A stretch of DNA of 26,114 nucleotides, taken from NCBI GenBank assembly GCA_013375355.1, contig JABXJV010000213.1:1-26114 (forward strand), in the 5' to 3' direction. The translations under genes were made by a program, and so were the position numbers. The DNA comes from Candidatus Helarchaeota archaeon. Lineage in GTDB: Archaea > Asgardarchaeota > Lokiarchaeia > Helarchaeales > JABXJV01. Positions within the stretch are counted from its first letter, which is position 1, and each line of letters opens with the position of its first letter. Below the pieces are notes generated by a model. The model had not been told where the DNA came from. It saw nothing but the letters and a program-made list of their open reading frames with translations, and made no database searches. This document shows, piece by piece, positions 1 through 8,110 of the stretch.

Positions 1-578
1 GGTTTTACAGGAGCTTGAGTTCGAATTTTTTCTAGGGTATCTGTCGCAGCAGCTCTGATTTGTTCATTTTCATTTTTTAATAGTTTAGTAAGATAAGGGA
101 TAAGAATATCATTTACTTCAGGAAATTTAACCCCAAAATTCCCTAATTCCAAGACATATCTCCATCTGTCCGGATCGTCTTTAATCTTTAGGCTATCCAT
201 AATTACATCAATAAATTGATTAGGAGCCTTAAGCCGAATTAGGTCTAAAGTTTGTTTTATTCTCGTGTATACACTCTGATTATTCAATTCTTGAATAAGG
301 TTAGGGACGATAACCACGAAATTTTCAGGTAATTTGGCGATTATATCACAAAAAATATTAAATAAAACTTCATAATCTTCTTCGTTTTGTCTTTTTATAA
401 GATTAATTATTAAAGGAGCAATATTTGGATATTTAAGCCCAATTTGTGTAAATTCGGTTATACATTTTGCCCTAGTCCCCTCTTCCTTACTATTGATATA
501 ACACTCTATAATTTGATTTAATACTTGTTCAAATTTCTCCTTTTCTAGGAGTTTTTTAATTTGATCAGTATCTAACAA
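1..578 (-). CDS. HEAT-repeat protein, C-terminus cut by window edge
   Basis: I read an open frame of 192 codons from a TTG at 578 down to the left edge, so the C-terminus is missing. The start is chosen because AAGGAG lies 7 bases upstream. The product begins MLDTDQIKKLLEKEKFEQ and consists of paired amphipathic helices with HEAT/ARM character, for example LIPYLTKLLKNENEQIRAAA near residues 165-184, where the Asn-Glu turn and the Arg-Ala-Ala second helix are typical of HEAT units. No catalytic motif is visible. HEAT solenoids act as protein-binding scaffolds, and the partner here is unknown. It is transcribed away from thiL across an AT-rich gap. The HEAT assignment is fairly safe; any specific role is unknown. 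Confidence 0.75.
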   Translation of the reverse strand, partial: MLDTDQIKKLLEKEKFEQVLNQIIECYINSKEEGTRAKCITEFTQIGLKYPNIAPLIINLIKRQNEEDYEVLFNIFCDIIAKLPENFVVIVPNLIQELNNQSVYTRIKQTLDLIRLKAPNQFIDVIMDSLKIKDDPDRWRYVLELGNFGVKFPEVNDILIPYLTKLLKNENEQIRAAATDTLEKIRTQAPVK

Positions 579-894
579 ATATAATCTCCTTTCCGTGAAA
601 AGATAGGGATCAATTTATAAAATATTGTACTCTTTTAAATACTTTCTATTCCTTTATAAAGGAAATTCGACAAAAAAACAGTTTATATAAATAGAGAATT
701 TTAACTATATTAAAAAAAATTATTCAAAATTTTATTTACTTCATTTTTACAGTTATTGATTATTTTATACTTTTTTTGTAAAAAATAAAAATTAGAGTCA
801 AAATTTTTTCCTCAAGAATATATTAATTTAAATTGATTTAAATTAGTTTTTAAGATATAGATTATTAAAATGAAGAAATTCAAGGGTTTTTAAT
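579..894. other. AT-rich divergent intergenic region
   Basis: This 316-base stretch between the divergent HEAT and thiL genes is extremely AT-rich with many T and A runs. I find no convincing open frame or RNA gene. It must hold the promoters of both flanking genes. The only structured element I can point to is a tandem 9-bp repeat at 826-844. Confidence 0.6.
826..844. repeat. Tandem ATTTAAATT repeat upstream of thiL
   Basis: Two copies of ATTTAAATT (826-834 and 836-844) are separated by one G. This gives a 10-bp spacing, one helical turn, about 50-70 bases before the thiL start. Each copy is nearly palindromic. It could be the TATA element or a regulator site, but in DNA this AT-rich chance cannot be excluded. 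Confidence 0.3.
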
Positions 895-1917
895 TTGAAA
901 ATCGGTGAATTAGGTGAAATAGGAATTATAAAAATATTTCAAGATGAATTCTCTTCGCTCCCACATATTTTATTAGGACTCAAGACTCCCACAGGAATTT
1001 ATGAAGATACTGGTGTAATTGATCTAACGGATGGGAAAGTATTAATTGTAACTACTGATTTAATAGGTAGAAAAACACATATGCCTCCGGAAATGACTCC
1101 TCGGCAAATGGGAAGGAAATCTGTAATTGTTAATATTAGTGATTTAGCTGCAATGGGAGCGAAACCCTTAGGTCTAGTCATGAGTATTGGTCTTCCAAGC
1201 GATTTAGGCGTTGAGGATCTTAAAGAAATTGCAATTGGAATGAACCTAGCTGCAGAAGAGTATGATACTTGTATATTTGGGGGGGATACTAACATGACTG
1301 ATGACGTAATATTAGCTGGAACTGCAATTGGGATTATTAATAAAGAAGAACTGTTAACTCGTCACTCAGCAAAGCCAGACGATGTTGTGGCTGTAACTGG
1401 TTATTTAGGTTCTTCAGCAGCAGGATTACAAATTTTAATGCGAAACTTCGCTGTCAGTACTGAAATTAAGAAAAAATTGACCAAATACACTTTAGAACCA
1501 AAGGCTCAACTAAAAATTGCTATGGAATTGAGTAAAATAAAAGGAATAACCGCTTCTGGAGATATTACCGATGGGTTAGCTTGGGAACTCCACAAGATTG
1601 CAGCAGCAAGTGGTTGTGGTATTAAAATTGAAGAAAATAAACTTCCCATTCTCGAAGAAACCAAAAAAGTCTCTAAAGAGTTTGATCTGAATCTCATAGA
1701 TCTTATTATGCATATTGGAGAAGATTTTGAGCTAATATTAACAGTTAACCCAAAAAAGTGGGAAAAAGTTCAAGAAATTTGTCAAAAAAATAATATAAAA
1801 ATAAGTCAAATAGGTCAGGTCACGGATAAAAAAAATGTAGTATCCATGATAGATAAAAATGGAAATGTAATTAATCTTAAAAGGAAAGGTTATGATCAAT
1901 TTTCAACTCGGAGTTGA
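895..1917 (+). CDS. thiL: Thiamine-monophosphate kinase ThiL
   Basis: This enzyme phosphorylates thiamine monophosphate to the active cofactor thiamine diphosphate using ATP, in the cytoplasm. The 340-residue product has the usual ThiL length and belongs to the PurM/AIR-synthase-like kinase fold. Visible family features are the N-terminal GELGEIGIIKIF segment, NISDLAAMGAKPLG (residues 80-93), the metal-binding GGDTN stretch (129-133), SGDITDGL near residue 220, and GEDFELILTV near the C-terminus, equivalent to the DDYEL-type motif of bacterial ThiL. The start is TTG, with no obvious Shine-Dalgarno sequence but the whole family N-terminus in frame. Its last bases overlap the predicted start of the following TPR gene. 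No other thiamine gene is in the window. Confidence 0.92.
   Translation: MKIGELGEIGIIKIFQDEFSSLPHILLGLKTPTGIYEDTGVIDLTDGKVLIVTTDLIGRKTHMPPEMTPRQMGRKSVIVNISDLAAMGAKPLGLVMSIGLPSDLGVEDLKEIAIGMNLAAEEYDTCIFGGDTNMTDDVILAGTAIGIINKEELLTRHSAKPDDVVAVTGYLGSSAAGLQILMRNFAVSTEIKKKLTKYTLEPKAQLKIAMELSKIKGITASGDITDGLAWELHKIAAASGCGIKIEENKLPILEETKKVSKEFDLNLIDLIMHIGEDFELILTVNPKKWEKVQEICQKNNIKISQIGQVTDKKNVVSMIDKNGNVINLKRKGYDQFSTRS
1881..1885 (+). promoter_or_regulatory. Shine-Dalgarno site inside the end of thiL for the TPR gene
   Basis: AAGGA lies 6 bases before the ATG at 1892, within the last codons of thiL. It supports a translational start at 1892 in the +1 frame relative to thiL, which matters because the downstream TPR frame has no ATG, GTG or TTG of its own before 2098. 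Confidence 0.5.
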
Positions 1918-2922
1918 TATTCAATTTCATTTCAATCAAAGAATCGAAATATTATAGCAAAGTTATACGCCCAAGCATATAATGCATTTGAAGCAAAGGA
2001 TTATAAGAAAGCAATAGGCTTTTGGAAAAAAGCGATTAAAAAATGTAAAAAAATAAATGATAATGAATTATTAGCTAAACTACATCTAGGATTAGGAATG
2101 GGATATGCTCAAGATAGGGAATTTGCAACTGCCCTCACAAATTTTCAGCAGGCTCTAGAAATATATAAAAAGATTAAAAATTTGTTAAAACAAGCTCATA
2201 GTTTGTATTTTATTGGAAAAATGTATTTAAAATTAAATAATTATGAAATTGCGAATCTGAATTATAATAAGGCTTTAAATATTGCTCAACAAATTAAAAA
2301 TCAAGAATTAAAAGCTGATATTTTATTTGATTTAGGCTCATCCGCTGGACTTCAAAAAAAATACAATAAAAGTCTGAATTTTTACAGGCAAACACTTAAA
2401 ATCTATAAGAAAATTGAAGATAAAGTCGAACAAGGGGAAACATTATTCGAAATTGGTAAAATTTTAAGAGAAATGGATGAGGAACATTATCAAGAAGCGT
2501 TGAAGAACTTTAAACAAGCATTAAAAATTATGGTCAGAGAAAGACAGCCAAAAAATGAGATAGAAAGTAGAATACAAATTGGGGATCTTCTTATACTTAC
2601 AGATCACCCACAAGAGGCTTTAGATTATTATCAAAAAGCAATAAAGAAGAGTAAAGCAAGTAAAAATATTTTAGGAGAGATTAAATCGTATTTTGGCAAA
2701 GGAAAAGCTTTATTTGAACTAAAAAAATATAAAGAAGCCATCAAGCTTTTTCAATTTGTTTATGACTTTTATCAAAAAATAAAATATTTGAAAGGTGAAG
2801 TAGCTTCTCTTACATATCTTAGTAACTCATATGAAAAATTAGGAGACACTGAATTGGCAAAGAAATTTAAAAAATTGGCTGAGGAAAAATCAAAGAAATT
2901 AGAGAAAAAAAATAATAACTAA
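1892..2922 (+). CDS. TPR-repeat protein with apparent frameshift near 1950
   Basis: The long frame has its first standard start codon at 2098 (274 residues), but TPR sequence clearly continues upstream in that frame back to about 1957 (AKLYAQAYNAFEAKDYKKAI). No ATG, GTG or TTG lies in that frame between the thiL stop and 2098. A well-placed start does exist at 1892 in another frame: SD AAGGA, then MINFQLGVDIQFHFNQRIEI, closed by TAG at 1955. A -1 shift near 1950-1956 joins the two into a 343-residue protein reading QRIEILIAKLYAQAYNAFE, a good TPR helix. Roughly seven to eight TPR units follow, with repeats such as ALTNFQQALEIYKKIKN and ALDYYQKAIKKSKASKN. It is probably a scaffold or adaptor co-transcribed with thiL. 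The break may be a one-base sequence error, a real mutation, or recoding. Confidence 0.7.
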
Positions 2923-3082
2923 TAAAAAAAAAATAAAATCTAAAAAAAATCACTAAGAATGAATCAATTTCTTATTATTGTTAATTTATTTAAGATCGAT
3001 TCAAAAAAATAATTGCTGATAACTGAAAATTTTTATATTAGTGAGTAGTAAAATAAAATATTTACAAAATATGGTGAAAATT

Positions 3083-3814
3083 ATGTCACTCGATATCGAC
3101 GAAGTTATTTTAAGGACTTATCCAAAGATAATATTCTTTTGGCCAACAGCCTTAGCTAGCGCAATTTTAGGTCTACTTGCCCAATTTATTCCCTTAATGA
3201 ATGTACCCCCCATTGATTTATTATATCAGCTTACTGTAGCAAATGGGTTGGCAGTAGATCTAAAAATTATACTTGGAATAATATGGTTTGCTAACTTTGC
3301 AGGAAATCTGTTCATTGTTTCCTTTGAATATAATAGTGCAAAAGTTGTCGCATTAGTACTTGCCGTGGTAGTTGGAGTGCTTGGAGCAATATTAGTAATG
3401 GCTTATATTCCAGATGTGGGTCAAGGACTTCCTAAATTTTCAATAAATGATTTTCCTTTAACGATGTCCTGGGCATTTTATTACTCTATAGCTGGACTAT
3501 TTGGTTTTGTTTTTGCATTTATTTGGATCGAAAAGCGTTGGGACTATTATAAAATTACATCTCAAGACATAGTCCATAAATCTGGGATTTTCGGAGACTT
3601 AGAAAGATACCCTGCTCCTAATATACACATACATAAGAGAATTTCGGATGTTTTTGAATACTTATTATTAAAATCTGGAGAATTAACCATTATACCTGCT
3701 CAAAGGACTTCAGTAATACACTTGCCTAACGTACTTAACATTAATGAAAAGGAAAAACATATACACGAGATACTTGGAACATTAGCAGTAGAAGTGGACA
3801 ACCACGCTGAATAA
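3083..3814 (+). CDS. Membrane protein with C-terminal bacterial PH-like domain
   Basis: The product of about 243 residues has four hydrophobic helices: an N-terminal one (FFWPTALASAILGLLAQFI), one around LKIILGIIWFANFAGNLFIV, then VVALVLAVVVGVLGAILVMA, then a segment ending FGFVFAFIWIE. A cytosolic C-terminal region follows (YYKITSQDIVHKSGIFGDLE ... AQRTSVIHLPNVLN). Its pattern of Y-x-I-T, a turn, R-Y-x-A, G-x-L-x-I and x-L-x-N-V resembles the bPH2 (YdbS/YdbT-like) domain. I choose ATG 3083 because GGTGA lies 5 bases upstream (3073-3077). Starts at 3041 (GTG) or 3071 (ATG) are in frame but lack a Shine-Dalgarno sequence. It stands alone between intergenic gaps. Function is unknown; bPH2 membrane proteins are suspected to bind lipid or protein partners. 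Confidence 0.7.
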   Translation: MSLDIDEVILRTYPKIIFFWPTALASAILGLLAQFIPLMNVPPIDLLYQLTVANGLAVDLKIILGIIWFANFAGNLFIVSFEYNSAKVVALVLAVVVGVLGAILVMAYIPDVGQGLPKFSINDFPLTMSWAFYYSIAGLFGFVFAFIWIEKRWDYYKITSQDIVHKSGIFGDLERYPAPNIHIHKRISDVFEYLLLKSGELTIIPAQRTSVIHLPNVLNINEKEKHIHEILGTLAVEVDNHAE

Positions 3815-3843
3815 AATCTTTGGATAGTTAAAAATATCTAATA

Positions 3844-3857
3844 TTTTTTATTTTTTT
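3844..3857 (+). terminator. T-run terminator after the PH-domain membrane gene
   Basis: Two runs of 6 and 7 T residues, separated by one A, begin 30 bases past the stop codon at 3814. Archaeal RNA polymerase terminates at oligo-T tracts without needing a hairpin. The converging gene ending at 3913 makes a terminator plausible here. Confidence 0.4.
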
Positions 3858-3912
3858 ACTAAAAATCTGTTAAATTTTTGAACATTAATAAATAGACTCG
3901 AGTTTTTTATCT

Positions 3913-4524
3913 TTATATTTCACTAGATAAACTTTTTAATGCTAATTCTAATCTTTCATCATTTGTTCCATCTAGCTCTGTTACTTCTAACTTCCAGTTT
4001 TGAATAAGTTCTTTGATTATTTGATCAATCTCCATTTGGAACTGTTTTGTAGTATCTCTAAACCCATCATCCTCTAATTTCTTCTTAGGAATTTTAGCAT
4101 AGAATAGAAAGTTATATGTTTTAGTCCAATGTTTGCTTTTTATTCGAAGTATTTCCAAATCCTCTTTTGAAATTTTACCCATCTTAGAAGCTCTTAATGC
4201 ATATGCATAATTATCAATAGTTGTCCTGTCTGTTACTATTACGTTATATCTCTCATGTTTTTCTATTTCATCAATAATCTGTTTATTAAGAATCCAATAT
4301 TGAGATAGAAAATTCGTCATTTGATTAATAGGAAAAGGACATTCTCTAACTGATTCTTCTACAAAACCTACAAAAAGATGCTTGCTTTTTAATTTTGAAC
4401 AAAGTGAAAAAGCTAAAGTAGTTTTACCAGTATCATGTGTTCCTAAAACTCCTATCTTTAGTTTCTTATGAGCTGATAGATATTCTATAATTCTTTTTTG
4501 GATGGGTGCGATTTTGCTGGGCAA
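3913..4524 (-). CDS. P-loop nucleotide kinase-like ATPase (NadR/AAA_28-like)
   Basis: This 203-residue protein carries a Walker A motif, GTHDTGKT (residues 28-35), preceded by the hydrophobic strand LKIGVL. A later VIVTDRTTIDNYAYA segment (about residues 95-109) resembles the Asp-Arg region of NadR-type ribosylnicotinamide kinases and the AAA_28 family. The region around WTKTYNFLFYAKIP fits the strand before the lid. The start is TTG at 4524 with no clear Shine-Dalgarno sequence; no better in-frame start is near. It is divergent from mtrH across 173 bases. The fold assignment is solid, but the substrate is not: it could be a nucleoside or NAD-precursor kinase or a regulatory ATPase. Confidence 0.7.
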   Translation of the reverse strand: MPSKIAPIQKRIIEYLSAHKKLKIGVLGTHDTGKTTLAFSLCSKLKSKHLFVGFVEESVRECPFPINQMTNFLSQYWILNKQIIDEIEKHERYNVIVTDRTTIDNYAYALRASKMGKISKEDLEILRIKSKHWTKTYNFLFYAKIPKKKLEDDGFRDTTKQFQMEIDQIIKELIQNWKLEVTELDGTNDERLELALKSLSSEI

Positions 4525-4658
4525 TTATAAATCAGACCTATCATTGCAAGTTTTTATTTTTACTTTATCTTTATTATTTTTTAATTAGGTCATAATAATT
4601 AAAGGCTATTTCGCCAGTTAATAAAAATTAAATTAATAATAATTGATTATTTTTAGGA

Positions 4659-4666
4659 TATAAAAA
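4659..4666 (+). promoter_or_regulatory. Candidate TATA box for mtrH
   Basis: TATAAAAA lies about 35 bases before the mtrH ATG and is preceded by AGGA, which could serve as part of a BRE. A start site about 25 bases downstream would give a short leader holding the Shine-Dalgarno GGTGA at 4689-4693. The surrounding DNA is AT-rich, so this is a position-based call. Confidence 0.35.
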
Positions 4667-4697
4667 ATACAAAACCACAAATTTTAATGGTGATTAT

Positions 4698-5615
4698 ATG
4701 GCACAGTATGAAACTCCTCAAAAAGTATTTGAAATAAACGGTATTAAATTTGGAGGGAAAGTGGGGGAGACCCCTATCGTTTTAATAGGAAGTATCTTTT
4801 ATAAAAATCATAAAATTCTTGAGGACCCTAAAAAAGGCGTTTTTGATAAAAAAAGGGCTGAAACTTTGATTAATGCTCAGGAAGAAATATCTGATAAAAC
4901 AGGTCTTCCACATGTAATTGATATCGGAGCAGAATATCCCGAAGCTATAATTAAATACATTGATTTTGTTTCAAATATTACAGATGCTACATTTTGTCCT
5001 GATGGACCGACTCCCGAAATTAATATCCCTGCTGTGAATCATATTAGCGAAATAGGCTTATCAGATAGGGTAATATATAACTCAATTGATCCGCATACTA
5101 AAGATGAAGTGTTAAATGCAATAAAAAATGCAAAAATAAAAGCCTCTATCATGTTAACTTTTCATTCGAAGTATATTTTTCCAGATAAGAAAATAATATT
5201 ATTAGAAGGAGATGAAAAAACGGAGGGGTTGTTAGTAAAAGCTGAAAGGGCTGGAGTTGATAAACCATTAATTGATACTGCAACTTTGGATATTCCTTCA
5301 GTTGGTATTTGTGCGAGGGCAATTAAATTAATAAAAGAAAAATATGGCTTACCTGCTGGCGCAGGGGCCCATAATGCTTTACATACATGGACTAGGAGAA
5401 ATGAATTTGGAGCTGCTGTTAGGACCATCAGTAATGTAATAATTAACACGATACCTCAAGCAGTGGGGGCAGATTTCTTGTTAATTGGTCCTATCGACAG
5501 AGCTAAGGAAATTTTCCCGACAATTGCACTTAATGATGTAGTTCTTAACTATACAGCAGCAAGGATTGATAGGATAAAAGTAGATAGAACAGGTCCAATC
5601 TCCAAAATATTTTAA
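4698..5615 (+). CDS. mtrH: Stand-alone MtrH-family methyltransferase
   Basis: The 305-residue product closely follows tetrahydromethanopterin S-methyltransferase subunit H: FEINGIKFGG and TPIVLIGSIFY at the N-terminus, then DPKKGVFDKKRAE, SDKTGLPHVIDIG, YIDFVSNITDATF, DRVIYNSID, and GLPAGAGAHNAL in the second half. In methanogens MtrH moves the methyl group of methyl-tetrahydromethanopterin to the cob(I)amide of MtrA. No MtrA-G subunit or corrinoid protein lies in this window, so this copy probably serves another methyl carrier, as proposed for free MtrH homologues in non-methanogenic archaea (inference). The start has GGTGA 4 bases upstream of ATG. It leads a plus-strand run with a tRNA methyltransferase 26 bases behind. 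Confidence 0.9.
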   Translation: MAQYETPQKVFEINGIKFGGKVGETPIVLIGSIFYKNHKILEDPKKGVFDKKRAETLINAQEEISDKTGLPHVIDIGAEYPEAIIKYIDFVSNITDATFCPDGPTPEINIPAVNHISEIGLSDRVIYNSIDPHTKDEVLNAIKNAKIKASIMLTFHSKYIFPDKKIILLEGDEKTEGLLVKAERAGVDKPLIDTATLDIPSVGICARAIKLIKEKYGLPAGAGAHNALHTWTRRNEFGAAVRTISNVIINTIPQAVGADFLLIGPIDRAKEIFPTIALNDVVLNYTAARIDRIKVDRTGPISKIF

Positions 5616-5641
5616 TTATTTATTTTTTTGATGAATTTCGG

Positions 5642-6991
5642 TTGAAACAATTTCTATTCATTCTCGGAAAAAATTACACTCTATCTTTATGTGAAATTTC
5701 ACATCTATTGCAATTTAATCCTTATAAGGGTAAAATAATTGATTATTCAAAACAAATTGGGATTATAGAATTTGAGGAAATAATTAATCCGGACTCGCTT
5801 CTGAAATTACAACATCGGTTAGGTGGTATTCAAAAAATTTGTGAAATTATTGCTGATTATCCTAAAGAAATTTTTATTGAAGGATTTCCTCTTCAGAAGC
5901 TCCCAAAAAAATTCAAGAAAGCTAGAACATCCATAGAAAACAATATAATACCCAAAATATTACCCCAAATTTTTCTAAATATTCAAAATAAGAAAATTAT
6001 GTTTGCTATAAGTGTGTATCCTTACCTTTTCTCTAAACCTGAAGTAAGCGTTGGACATCTCATCCAATTCTTAAATCAATTTATAAAAAACCATCTAAAA
6101 AAAGATTCGAATAGCGTTAAATATTTCAAATATCCCGATAAACTTTTAAAATCTAAAGATTTGAACCCTATTTGGCCTCATCATGTTTTGGTTTATTCTT
6201 TGCTAGAATTTCCAAATGCAGAAATAATTTTGGGTTTTACAAAGGACCGATGTTATATAGCAAAAACAATAGCAGTTGATAATCCTAATGTGAGAAAATT
6301 AATTGATGAACATCGCCCTGAGACTCAATTTGAAACGTCTATACCCCCAAAACTCGCCAAAATTCTTATAAATCTTTTAAATTTACCTAAAAACGGCATT
6401 TTACTTGATCCCTTTTGTGGAACAGGAACTATTCTAATGATGGCTGCATTACAAGGTATCAATTTTTTTGGAACTGAAATTAATAACGAAAGAATTGAGG
6501 CAACAAAAAATAATCTAAAGTGGTTAACAAAGGTATTTGAATTTGTAATTCCAAATTTGGAACAGATTGTTTTTAAATTAGATGCCAGAAACCTAGATTC
6601 TTATTTTGAGGAAAATTCTATTGATGGTATAGCAACTGAACCATACTTAGGACCACCTTTAAAATCGTATCTTTTAGAATCTGAATATAAAAAATTAATT
6701 GAAGAAGAAATCCAACCATTATACTTCAAATCTCTACAAAGTATGAAAAAAGTCATTAAAAAAAACGGGAAAATCGCGATTATCTCACCAGTGTATAAAG
6801 AAATAGATAATAAAAAAGTTGACTTTGATTTAAAAAGCCTTGCAGAAGAATTAGGTTTGAAAGTAATAAAATTATTACCCAGCTCAAGATTCGGTATAAA
6901 AAAAGAAAAGATATATGATAAAAATTCTTTGATTATCCTTAAAGATCAATATGTGATGAGAAAAATTAATTTATTCAAAAAAATTGAATAA
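5642..6991 (+). CDS. THUMP-type tRNA (guanine-N2) methyltransferase, Trm-G10/Trm11-like
   Basis: The 449-residue protein has an N-terminal region (about 1-200) like the THUMP part of the archaeal Trm-G10/Trm11 group, then a Rossmann methyltransferase. The sequence RPETQFETSIPPKLAKILIN (225-244) matches the linker common to that group. Motif I is LLDPFCGTGTI (254-264), binding S-adenosylmethionine. FFGTEINNERI (275-285) gives the acidic ribose-binding residue. TEPYLGPPL (332-340) stands where the catalytic DPPYG motif is usually found, here with Glu-Pro-Tyr. The likely role is N2-methylation of G10 in tRNA. The start is TTG 26 bases after mtrH. The THUMP part is divergent, so the exact tRNA position is uncertain. 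Confidence 0.82.
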   Translation: MKQFLFILGKNYTLSLCEISHLLQFNPYKGKIIDYSKQIGIIEFEEIINPDSLLKLQHRLGGIQKICEIIADYPKEIFIEGFPLQKLPKKFKKARTSIENNIIPKILPQIFLNIQNKKIMFAISVYPYLFSKPEVSVGHLIQFLNQFIKNHLKKDSNSVKYFKYPDKLLKSKDLNPIWPHHVLVYSLLEFPNAEIILGFTKDRCYIAKTIAVDNPNVRKLIDEHRPETQFETSIPPKLAKILINLLNLPKNGILLDPFCGTGTILMMAALQGINFFGTEINNERIEATKNNLKWLTKVFEFVIPNLEQIVFKLDARNLDSYFEENSIDGIATEPYLGPPLKSYLLESEYKKLIEEEIQPLYFKSLQSMKKVIKKNGKIAIISPVYKEIDNKKVDFDLKSLAEELGLKVIKLLPSSRFGIKKEKIYDKNSLIILKDQYVMRKINLFKKIE

Positions 6992-7002
6992 AATGTGATA
7001 TA

Positions 7003-7680
7003 TTGATAGATTTACACATACATACCCAATTTTCCGATGGACAAGCAACCATTCCTGAGGTTTTAGAAATTGCAACTAGCAAAAAATTAGATTATATTGC
7101 TATTTGCGACCATTTTACAACTACTTCTAAACAGAACATAATACCTACTCTTTCTCTTGAAATGATTGGAAAATATATCAAAGAAATAAGAGAAGCTTCC
7201 TCTTCATTTTCCACGAAATGTTTTGTTGGGATTGAAATAGATTGTGAATCTAAGTTTAAAGATATTGAAAAATTGCCTCTTGAAGAATTCGAACTTATCC
7301 AATTTGAAGATGTTTTTTCAATAAATATTTTGAAAGAAGTATGTGATCTAATTGATAAATGGCAGCTTCAGGGAATTTTTTGTTTAGCTCATCCTAATAT
7401 CCACCTTTATGATAGTTCTTATCCTGTTAATCTTGATTTTATAAAAACACAGCTTGTCCCATTGCTGATTGAATATAATATTGCATTTGAATTAAATTCT
7501 CGTTATACCCATCGTTGGGCAAATCTTGAAGCAAAAATTCAAGCTCTAATAGAGAGAGGGGTCATATTCTCGATTGGAAGTGATGCTCATTTTGATGGAG
7601 ATATAGGTGAGGTTTCAAAACAATATGAATTCCTAAAAAAAATGGGTGGATTAAAGAATATTATAAAACTAAATACTTAA
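7003..7680 (+). CDS. PHP-domain metal-dependent phosphoesterase
   Basis: The 225-residue protein shows the PHP signature set in order: DLHIHTQFSDG at the N-terminus, ICDHF near residue 38, GIEID near residue 76, AHPN near residue 130, and GSDAHF near residue 197. These His and Asp residues bind the metal cluster that hydrolyses phosphate esters. Family members include histidinol phosphatase and nucleotide phosphoesterases, and I cannot assign a substrate. The start is TTG with GTGAT at 6995-6999, 11 bases after the methyltransferase stop, so the two are probably co-transcribed. A second, different PHP gene lies at 15467. Confidence 0.85.
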   Translation: MIDLHIHTQFSDGQATIPEVLEIATSKKLDYIAICDHFTTTSKQNIIPTLSLEMIGKYIKEIREASSSFSTKCFVGIEIDCESKFKDIEKLPLEEFELIQFEDVFSINILKEVCDLIDKWQLQGIFCLAHPNIHLYDSSYPVNLDFIKTQLVPLLIEYNIAFELNSRYTHRWANLEAKIQALIERGVIFSIGSDAHFDGDIGEVSKQYEFLKKMGGLKNIIKLNT

Positions 7681-7747
7681 TAATCCAAAAATTTATTTCA
7701 ATAAATTATTGGTATTTCAGGATTTTTTATTAAAAATTAAATTTAAT

Positions 7748-8110
7748 ATGAATTATTTATTACAAATAATTATATTGGAGGTTTTTAAAATCGTTAAAGT
7801 TTTATTTAGAGGAACTGTACGGGGAACGGTAACTTCAACGGTGACTCATGTAGGTTGTACTGGAGGTGCAGTAAAGCTGAGTTTTATATTCAAAATAGAT
7901 GAAAGTATTAATGGAATTCCTGAAGAATTTACAGTATTTGCATCTAAAACATATAAGAGTGGAGGTCTATTTAGTACACATATGCGAGAAGGTGATACAG
8001 TTAAAATAAAAGGTCAAATTCTTCAAACTAGAATAAAAGAGTGGCAAACAGATATCATTTTTATGAAAGCTGACCATATATTTAATGAAAATCTCAATTT
8101 CGGATATTAA
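7748..8110 (+). CDS. Small OB-fold-like protein with uncertain start
   Basis: The conserved-looking part runs from VKVLFRGTVRGTVTS to the stop. It alternates beta strands in an OB-fold-like order, with EFTVFASKTYKSGG and GDTVKIKGQILQTRIKEW resembling the later strands of single-domain OB nucleic-acid-binding proteins. No catalytic motif is seen. The start is a problem. ATG 7748 and TTG 7775 are in frame but have no Shine-Dalgarno sequence. A near-perfect GGAGG at 7777-7781 sits 8 bases before an ATC codon (7790) that begins IVKVLFRG, just where the domain begins. Translation may therefore begin at ATC, or the reported C may be a G in the genome. It ends immediately against the convergent GH36 gene. 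Function is unproven; RNA or DNA binding is a guess from the fold. Confidence 0.6.
   Translation: MNYLLQIIILEVFKIVKVLFRGTVRGTVTSTVTHVGCTGGAVKLSFIFKIDESINGIPEEFTVFASKTYKSGGLFSTHMREGDTVKIKGQILQTRIKEWQTDIIFMKADHIFNENLNFGY

Noticed and set aside
700..880. Small RNA or hairpin in the gap before thiL, suggested by complementary T and A runs.
   Set aside because: The complementarity comes from homopolymer runs only, with no stable GC-containing stem.
1915..2100. The thiL TGA could be read through (for example as selenocysteine) to give a ThiL-TPR fusion, since the frame stays open after it.
   Set aside because: ThiL is full length at the TGA. The residues just after it (YSISFQSKNRN) look less natural than the alternative frame, and a good Shine-Dalgarno with ATG exists at 1892. 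I saw no SECIS-like structure.
3041..3082. Longer start (GTG 3041) for the PH-domain membrane protein.
   Set aside because: No Shine-Dalgarno sequence precedes it, whereas ATG 3083 has GGTGA 5 bases upstream and still includes all membrane segments.
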